From NCBI RefSeq assembly GCF_036240795.1, contig NZ_CP108454.1:4960001-5024000 (forward strand): DNA of 64,000 nt, given 5' to 3'. Shown here in pieces: positions 58,053-64,000 of this stretch. The DNA is from Streptomyces sp. NBC_01268 (GTDB lineage Bacteria > Actinomycetota > Actinomycetes > Streptomycetales > Streptomycetaceae). A model generated the notes under the pieces. That model had not been told where the DNA came from, made no database searches, and was given only the letters and a program-made list of their open reading frames with translations. How positions within the stretch are numbered: position 1 is the first letter of the stretch; each line of letters starts with the position of its first letter. The position numbers and the translations under genes are program-made.

Positions 58053-61000
58053 GTGGACGACTACGCGGGAAGGGTGCTGGCGGACCGCTACCGCCTGCCC
58101 GTGCCGCCGGCCGACGCGTACGACCTCGTCGAGACGCGCGCCTTCGACACCTACAGCGGACAGGAAGTCCGGATCCGGCAGGTGCCGCTGCCCGAGGTCG
58201 TCGACGCCGAACTCGTCGGCGACGAGCCGTACGCCGCTCCCGGCCGGGCCACCCGGCGTCCCGCCGACCCCGGCGTCCGCCGTGCCCTGGAGGCCGCCCA
58301 GGCCGCCGCGCAGATACCCGACCACCCGCGCCTCGACCAGGTCTTCGACGTGTTCGCCGAGGCCGGCTCGCTGTGGATAGTGAGCGAGTTCGTGGCGGCC
58401 ACCCCGCTCTCCGAACTCCTCGCCGACGCACCGCTGAGCCCCTACCGGGCCGCCGAGATCGGCTCCGACCTGCTCACCGCCCTGCGCGCCCTGCACGCCC
58501 ACGGCTGGACCCACCGGAACGTCACCCCGCGCACGGTCCTCGTCTGCGACGACGGCCGCGTCGTCCTCACCGGCCTCGCGGCGGGCGCCGCCGAGGAAGC
58601 CCTGTGCGGCTACGCCCCGGTCCCCCTCCCGGACGACGAGGAGCCGGCCTTCGGCCCGCGCCCGGCCGCCCGGGAGGACGACGAGGACGCGTACGGGGAC
58701 GAGGACGCGTACGACGACGAGGGCGCGTACGAGACCGCGTACGGGGATGCGTACGCGGACCTGGCCGAGGGGCAGGGCGCGGGCGAGGAGCCGGGGGACG
58801 AGCCGGAGACGTACGCGACCGAGGAGTACGAGCCGGGACCGTACGCGGGCGAGGAGGCAGGCTCCGGGGACCACCGGGCCGAGCTCTACGGGGCGGGCGG
58901 CGGGTACGCGACCGGCGTCCCCTGGGAGCCCGTACCCGCCTACGAGCCCGTAGCCGCCCACGAGCCCCGGCCCGCCCACGACCCCGAGGCACTCCCGTCG
59001 GGCGGGTACGAGCGGCGCTTCGGCGGGACCGGTTCCGGCGGGACCGGATCCGACGAGGTACACGGGGCCGAGTCCGGCTACGACAGCGAGTCCGGGGCCG
59101 AGTCCGGCTACGACGCCGACTCCGCTCGCGACCAGGACCCGCACACCTCCTTCTACGGCCCCGAGCCCGCCGGCACCCCCTACGGCCCCGGCGAGGGCGC
59201 GGGTGCGCGGCCGGAGTTGCCGGCCGCGCCCGTCGTGCCCGCGCCCGCCACGCCGTCCGCCGCGGAGGTGCGCGCGGCGCGGGCCGGGGCGATCGCCGCG
59301 TACCGGGCGGGGGCCCGCGCCGCCGCCCGGCTCGGCGAGACCGGGGCGCTGCCCGTCCAGCGCCCGGCCGCCCCGGTACCCCCGGCCCAGGCAGCGACCG
59401 AGCCCCCCGACGAGCCGCCGACCGAGCCCCTGCCCCTGCCTCTGCCCGCGCAGCCCTCCGGCCCGCCCGTCCCACCAGCCGCGCCTGCCGCGCCGCAGTG
59501 GTGGGCACGGACGGACGGCGATGACGACGACGAGGACGACGAGGACGACGGCGACGACGAGACGGGTGGCGTGTACGGCGGGACGCCGCCGCCGCGCGCG
59601 TACCTCTCCGGGACCTGGAGCGACGGGCCGCACGCCTCCCGCGACGGCGCCCGCGCCGTCCCGGCGGGCGGCGGCGCGCTGCCCGCGCTCCCCGCCGGGT
59701 ACACGGCGGCTGCCCCCGCGCCCCTCCCCGGCCCCGCCCCGGGCGCCCCGACGGGCGCCCCGGAATACCGCGGCCCGGTGACCCGGCTCGCGGCCGAGCG
59801 GGCCCGCCAGGCGCGGATCGCGGTCGTCGGCGCGGTCACCGAGCGCTGGGCGCCCGAGCAGGCGGGCCCGGTCCACGAGCACTGGCGGCTCGCCCCGCCG
59901 ATCGGCCCGGCCACCGACCTGTGGGCGCTGGGCGCGCTGCTCTACCGGGCCGTCCAGGGCCACGCCCCGTACCCGGAGGACAGCGCCGCCGAGCTGGTCC
60001 AGCTGGTCTGCGCCGAGCCCCCGGCGTTCGCCGAGGAGTGCGGCCCGCTGCGCCCGGTCGTGGAGTCGCTGCTGCACCAGGACCCGACCGAGCGGCCCGA
60101 CGTCGAGGTGCTGAGCGGCTGGCTGCGCTCGCTGGTGCGCTCGGCGCCCGAACCCGAGGCCGGGCTGGGTGTCGTGCCGCTGCCGTCCCCCGACGCGGCC
60201 AGGCTGCCCATCGTGCGGCGCCGCGGCGAGCTGGTGCGCCGGCGGCGCGGGGGCGCTGCGGGCGGCCGCCACCGGCACGCGAAGGGTGCCGTCCCGCGCC
60301 AGGGCCGTCGGCACGAGGACGCCCACGGCCCCCACGAGCCCCTGGAGGCCCGGCGGCCCCCGTACCCGGCCCAGGCCAAGTCCGGCTTCCCGTCCGGCTT
60401 TCAGAACGACTTCCGCAGCGACGGTCGCGACGACGACTTCCGGAGCGACCGGCGCGACGCCCACCCCGACGACGACTTCCGCGAGGAGATCCCCCAGCGC
60501 GCCGCACGCGGCTCGGGCGCTCCGCGCGGCTCGGGCGCTCCGCGCTCGCTCGGGCGGATCCTGCTGGTGCTGATCCTCCTGCTGCTGGCCGGAGCCGTCG
60601 CGTACGCCGTGCTGTTCATGCCCGGGAAGGGCGAGGGGAAGAACCCGACGGCGACGCCGCCCCCGGCGGGCGGCACCACCCCGCCGCCCGCGTCGACGAA
60701 GCAGGCCACCCCGTCGGCCACCCCGTCCGCGAAGCCCTCCAGCGTCCCGCCCCCGACGTCCGCCCCCGGCCCCGCGCTCGCCGCCGGATACGTACTGCGC
60801 AAGGACACCGAGGGCTTCGAGGTGGGCGTGCCGCGCGACTGGCGGCGCAGCCCGATCAACGACTCCGGGCAAGTGCGCTACACGGGCGGGGACTTCACGC
60901 TGATCGTGGTCCCGGGCCGGGACACGGTCCGGGCGAACGGCTCCGACCCCATGGCGTACCAGCGCACGAAGGAGCGCGAGCTCCAGCCCTGGCGGGACTC

Positions 61001-61232
61001 CTCCTGGTCCGGGGCCTCGGGGCTGCGGCGCATCGACATCGGCCGACAGGCCATGGCGGTGGGGCAGTTCACCTGGCAGGACAGCACCGGCCGGGAGGTT
61101 TTCGTCCGCAATCTGGCCCTGATCGACCGCGGCCGCTACCACGTCGTCCAGGTCATCGGACCGGAGAACGAACGGGACAAGGTGTCCGAGATCTACGACC
61201 AGGCGGTGAAGGCCTACCGGGCGACGCGCTGA
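58053..61232 (+). CDS. Transmembrane pseudokinase with split kinase domain
   Basis: 1059 residues. N-lobe to catalytic loop occupy ~1-180, but HRD is HRN (N156) followed by VTPRT, and DFG is TGL; the glycine loop is absent, so it should not phosphorylate. The C-lobe (APPIGPATDLWALGALLYRAV) appears only near residue 610, after a ~420-residue insertion of acidic and Tyr-rich repeats (DEDAYGDEDAYDDEGAY) and Pro/Ala runs. A TM helix (ILLVLILLLLAGAVAYAVLF, ~835-857) and a 150-residue outer domain like those of the flanking kinases follow. GTG at 58053, 76 bp after the first kinase. A scaffold or regulator of the neighbours is likely. Confidence 0.85.
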   Translation: MDDYAGRVLADRYRLPVPPADAYDLVETRAFDTYSGQEVRIRQVPLPEVVDAELVGDEPYAAPGRATRRPADPGVRRALEAAQAAAQIPDHPRLDQVFDVFAEAGSLWIVSEFVAATPLSELLADAPLSPYRAAEIGSDLLTALRALHAHGWTHRNVTPRTVLVCDDGRVVLTGLAAGAAEEALCGYAPVPLPDDEEPAFGPRPAAREDDEDAYGDEDAYDDEGAYETAYGDAYADLAEGQGAGEEPGDEPETYATEEYEPGPYAGEEAGSGDHRAELYGAGGGYATGVPWEPVPAYEPVAAHEPRPAHDPEALPSGGYERRFGGTGSGGTGSDEVHGAESGYDSESGAESGYDADSARDQDPHTSFYGPEPAGTPYGPGEGAGARPELPAAPVVPAPATPSAAEVRAARAGAIAAYRAGARAAARLGETGALPVQRPAAPVPPAQAATEPPDEPPTEPLPLPLPAQPSGPPVPPAAPAAPQWWARTDGDDDDEDDEDDGDDETGGVYGGTPPPRAYLSGTWSDGPHASRDGARAVPAGGGALPALPAGYTAAAPAPLPGPAPGAPTGAPEYRGPVTRLAAERARQARIAVVGAVTERWAPEQAGPVHEHWRLAPPIGPATDLWALGALLYRAVQGHAPYPEDSAAELVQLVCAEPPAFAEECGPLRPVVESLLHQDPTERPDVEVLSGWLRSLVRSAPEPEAGLGVVPLPSPDAARLPIVRRRGELVRRRRGGAAGGRHRHAKGAVPRQGRRHEDAHGPHEPLEARRPPYPAQAKSGFPSGFQNDFRSDGRDDDFRSDRRDAHPDDDFREEIPQRAARGSGAPRGSGAPRSLGRILLVLILLLLAGAVAYAVLFMPGKGEGKNPTATPPPAGGTTPPPASTKQATPSATPSAKPSSVPPPTSAPGPALAAGYVLRKDTEGFEVGVPRDWRRSPINDSGQVRYTGGDFTLIVVPGRDTVRANGSDPMAYQRTKERELQPWRDSSWSGASGLRRIDIGRQAMAVGQFTWQDSTGREVFVRNLALIDRGRYHVVQVIGPENERDKVSEIYDQAVKAYRATR

Positions 61233-61374
61233 TCGAACGCCGGGTGAGGGGAGGAACGAACCGCCGAGTCCCCGACGTCCCGCCGGTCACAGTGTTGTTC
61301 CACAACCCGCCCCGAGGTTCCGTGCGCCGCACCCCCCTCCGTAACCTTGCTTCCGAGCAAACAGGCGGGGGCAC

Positions 61375-63036
61375 GTGGAACATTCTGAGAGCACCGGCAC
61401 CGGACTTCTGCTCGCCGGCCGCTATCGGCTGGGCGAGTCCATCGGGCGCGGTGGCATGGGCAAGGTTTGGCGTGCCCACGACGAGGTGCTGCACCGTGTG
61501 GTGGCCGTCAAGGAGTTGACGGCGGGCCGGTTCGTGGCCGAGGCCGACCGGCTGGTTCTGCACGCCCGGACGCAGAAGGAAGCGCGTGCCGCCGCCCGGA
61601 TCACCCACCCGGGTGTGGTCACCGTGCACGACGTCCTGGAGCACGACGACCGGCCCTGGATCGTCATGCAGTACGTGGACGGGCCCTCGCTCGCCGACGC
61701 GGCCAAGGAGGCCGGCACCATCGAGCCGCGCGAGGCGGCCCGGATCGGCCTGCACGTCCTGGGCGCCCTGCGGGCCGCGCACGCGGCCGGCGTGCTGCAC
61801 CGTGACGTGAAGCCGGGCAACGTGCTGCTCGCCCGCGACGGACGCGTCCTGATCACCGACTTCGGGATCGCGGCGATCGAAGGCGATTCGTCCATCACCC
61901 GGACGGGTGAACTCGTCGGCTCCATCGACTATCTGGCACCCGAACGGGTCCAGGGCGGTGACCCGGGTCCCGCCTCCGACCTGTGGTCCCTGGGCGCCAC
62001 GCTGTACGCGGCGGTGGAGGGCGGCTCGCCGTTCCGCCGCAGCTCGCCGATCAGCACCATGCAGGCCGTGGTGACGGAGGAGCCGCCGTACCCCGAGAAG
62101 GCCGGCCCGCTCGCGCCGGTCATCGTGGCGCTGCTGCGCAAGGATCCGGAGCAGCGCCCTCGCGCGGACGAGGCCGAGCGGATGCTGCTCGACGCGATGG
62201 AGGGGCGTTCGCCGCAGGCCGCGCAGGCGTACGTGCCGACACAGCGGGTCCAGACGGAGGAGCTGGTCGCCGCCGCCCCCTCGGCGACCGCACAGCTGCC
62301 CACGCCGTACGACGAACCCGCGGCCGGCCCCGTTCCCGCGTCGGCGGGGCGGCCCTCCGCCGGTGCCACCGTTCCCGGGCTGCCGGGCGGCTCCGTCGGC
62401 GGCCGGGGCCGCTGGCGGGCGGCGCTCCTCGCGGCCGTGGTCGCCGGGCTCCTCGCGGGCGGCGCGGTCTTCGCCGCGATGACCCACATGGGCGACAAGG
62501 GCGACAAGAAGGGCGGCACGCCGGTCAGCCAGGCGACGGGCAAGGACGCCAAGGACCCGACCAAGGGCGCGGTCCCGGTCGGCTGGCAGCGGGTCGACGA
62601 CCCGGAGGGCTTCAGCCTCGTCGTCCCCAAGGGCTGGAAGCGCCGGATGGACGGCGACCAGATCGACTACACCCCGGACGACGGACGCCACCGCATCCGC
62701 ATCAGCATCGACCGGTCGCCCGACTTCGAGAACCCGTACATGCACATGCTCGATCTGGAGAAGATCGTGGCCAGGCGGGCGGAGTACCAGCGGATCCGGC
62801 TGACCCAGAACACCTTCCGCGACCAGGTCAACTCCGCCATCTGGGAGTTCACCTGGATCGAGAAGCAGACCTTCCCGGGTCCCCGCCACGCCATCGACCA
62901 GGTGTACTACGACGACGACGGCGTCGAGTACGCCCTGTACATGGCGTCGCCGGAGGAGGGCTGGGAGCGGACCCGCGAGCAGTTCGACATAGTGAAGAAG
63001 TACTGGCGGGCCCCGGGTGACGCCGTAAGCCCCTGA
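61375..63036 (+). CDS. Transmembrane Ser/Thr protein kinase (active)
   Basis: 553 residues. Kinase domain at the very N-terminus: GESIGRGGMGKVWRAHDEV, Lys46 in VAVKEL, VLHRDVKPGNVLLARDG (Asp144), ITDFGIAAIEGD, APERVQGGDPGPASDLWSLG. A Pro/Ala linker, TM helix (ALLAAVVAGLLAGGAVFAAM, ~350) and a ~160-residue outer domain (GWQRVDDPEGFSLVVPKGWKR) follow. The outer domain resembles those of the two preceding genes, suggesting a shared ligand or partner. GTG at 61375; the preceding 142-bp gap includes a short dyad TTGCT-TCCG-AGCAA, so it may have its own promoter. Confidence 0.92.
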   Translation: MEHSESTGTGLLLAGRYRLGESIGRGGMGKVWRAHDEVLHRVVAVKELTAGRFVAEADRLVLHARTQKEARAAARITHPGVVTVHDVLEHDDRPWIVMQYVDGPSLADAAKEAGTIEPREAARIGLHVLGALRAAHAAGVLHRDVKPGNVLLARDGRVLITDFGIAAIEGDSSITRTGELVGSIDYLAPERVQGGDPGPASDLWSLGATLYAAVEGGSPFRRSSPISTMQAVVTEEPPYPEKAGPLAPVIVALLRKDPEQRPRADEAERMLLDAMEGRSPQAAQAYVPTQRVQTEELVAAAPSATAQLPTPYDEPAAGPVPASAGRPSAGATVPGLPGGSVGGRGRWRAALLAAVVAGLLAGGAVFAAMTHMGDKGDKKGGTPVSQATGKDAKDPTKGAVPVGWQRVDDPEGFSLVVPKGWKRRMDGDQIDYTPDDGRHRIRISIDRSPDFENPYMHMLDLEKIVARRAEYQRIRLTQNTFRDQVNSAIWEFTWIEKQTFPGPRHAIDQVYYDDDGVEYALYMASPEEGWERTREQFDIVKKYWRAPGDAVSP

Positions 63037-63140
63037 TCAGGACTTATGTGCCAGCAATCGCTGGCGCGGTTGTGCGTGCCTGGTGAAAACGCGTTACTGA
63101 CGGGTACCCAAAGGCGGGAATGCGGCCTACCCTCGGGCTC

Positions 63141-64000
63141 ATGACGGACTCGCAGGCGCTCACCGCAACGGCCCCCGCCCCCCTCGGTACCAACCCCGTC
63201 GCCCCCGTGCCCGCCCGGGCACGCACGGCCGCCGACGTGGTCACGCCCGAGCTGGTCGCCCGGCTCACCCGCGGGGTCGCGGGCTCCGGCCGTACCGCCA
63301 ACCACACCCCCTTCACCGGGGCGAAGCTGGCGGACCTGCCCGAGTCCACCCCCGAGGACGTCGCCGAGGCCTTCGCGCGCGCCCGCGCCGCCCAGGGCGC
63401 CTGGGCCGCGACGCCCGTCAAGGTCCGCGCGGCCGTGCTGCTCCGCTTCCACGACCTGATCCTCCAGCGCCAGGGCGAGATCCTCGACCTCATCCAGCTG
63501 GAGACCGGCAAGGCGCGCCTGCACGGCCACGAGGAGGTGCAGTCGGTCGCCGTCGCCGCCCGCCACTACGGCCGCAAGGCCCCCGCGTACCTGCGCCCCA
63601 AGCACCACACGGGTGTCGTGCCGACCCTCACCAAGGTCACCGAGCTGCGGCAGCCGCGCGGGGTCGTCGGCCAGATCGCGCCCTGGAACTACCCGCTGGA
63701 GCTGTCCGTCGGCGACGCGCTGCCCGCCTTCGTCGCCGGCAACGCCGTCGTGATGAAGCCGGACACCGAGACCGCGCTGACCGCCCTGTGGGCCCGCGAC
63801 CTGCTCATCGAGGCCGGTCTGCCCGCCGAGGTCTTCCAGGTCGTCATCGGCGAGGGCCCGGTCGTCGGCCCCGAGGTCGTCCGCCACGCCGACTACGTGT
63901 CCTTCACCGGCTCCACCCGCACCGGCCGCGAGGTCGCCCAGGGCGCCGCGGCCCGGCTCATCGGCGTCACCCTGGAGCTCGGCGGCAAGAACGCCATGAT
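63141..64000 (+). CDS. gabD2: Succinate-semialdehyde dehydrogenase (NADP), 5' part
   Basis: 286 residues before the window ends; full length should be about 540. Aldehyde dehydrogenase family: ATPVKVRAAVLLRFHDLILQ, GVVGQIAPWNYPLELSVGDA, AFVAGNAVVMKPD, YVSFTGSTRTGREVAQ and VTLELGGKNAM (containing the general-base Glu). The catalytic Cys lies beyond the end. The VRAAVLL..HD start and the Actinobacterial N-terminus match GabD2, which oxidises succinate semialdehyde to succinate. ATG at 63141, 104 bp after the last kinase gene; a small hairpin lies at 63050-63065. Confidence 0.88.
   Translation, partial: MTDSQALTATAPAPLGTNPVAPVPARARTAADVVTPELVARLTRGVAGSGRTANHTPFTGAKLADLPESTPEDVAEAFARARAAQGAWAATPVKVRAAVLLRFHDLILQRQGEILDLIQLETGKARLHGHEEVQSVAVAARHYGRKAPAYLRPKHHTGVVPTLTKVTELRQPRGVVGQIAPWNYPLELSVGDALPAFVAGNAVVMKPDTETALTALWARDLLIEAGLPAEVFQVVIGEGPVVGPEVVRHADYVSFTGSTRTGREVAQGAAARLIGVTLELGGKNAM

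Overview
The window looks like a piece of a Streptomyces chromosome. Base composition and third-codon GC are very high, GTG starts and 4-bp stop/start overlaps are common, and it carries the developmental trio whiD - bldM - shbA next to guaB. No rRNA, tRNA, IS element, prophage or CRISPR array was seen. Most of it is conserved core chromosome, with a more accessory-looking block at about 30.3-43.5 kb. All names rest on reading the sequence and on family knowledge; no database search was run.

Layout. 1-9.1 kb: end of rplQ, truA, an ABC-F ATPase, a quinone-oxidoreductase-like gene divergent from an HxlR regulator, rplM-rpsI, glmM and a DUF389 membrane protein. 9.1-18.1 kb: coaA, a lipoprotein, glmS, acpS, the NAD(P)HX repair enzyme, an L,D-transpeptidase, alr and an alpha/beta hydrolase; these serve cofactor supply and cell-wall precursor synthesis. 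18.1-22.2 kb: the t6A tRNA-modification genes tsaE, tsaB and tsaD with rimI, interrupted by a 54-residue protein behind an iron-box-like operator and by a YkuD-like protein that has lost its catalytic cysteine. 22.2-28.0 kb: two paralogous NodB-type lipoproteins flanking a DGPF protein, an ECF42-type sigma factor, a membrane protein and a methyltransferase. 28.0-30.3 kb: groES-groEL1 behind two CIRCE operators.

30.3-43.5 kb is accessory in character. It holds a two-domain ABM/SnoaL-like protein, a 1163-residue STAND-like ATPase with a helical-repeat tail and a TTA codon, and a carbohydrate-utilisation locus. That locus has two ABC permeases, a solute-binding lipoprotein, a 2-hydroxyacid dehydrogenase, a DeoR-HTH/LacI-sensor regulator, a DUF2264 protein and a secreted beta-helix protein. 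It is tied together by shared TGATCGAA-type operators and twin promoters. 43.5-46.1 kb: an SDR, a MOSC protein and a LysR regulator. 46.5-51.7 kb: whiD, bldM (with a sigma-BldN-type promoter), shbA, guaB and guaB3. 51.7-64 kb: a small membrane protein, a nucleotide-sugar-dehydrogenase homologue with Gly in place of the catalytic Cys, glpD, a trio of membrane Ser/Thr kinases whose middle member is a pseudokinase split by a very long insertion, and the start of a succinate-semialdehyde dehydrogenase.

The best candidates for something undescribed are: the STAND-like ATPase; the operator-linked carbohydrate locus; the iron-box small protein; and three enzyme homologues with lost catalytic residues (YkuD-like, sugar dehydrogenase, kinase). 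Several short tandem repeats (40-bp, 10-bp and 8-bp units) sit between otherwise housekeeping genes.
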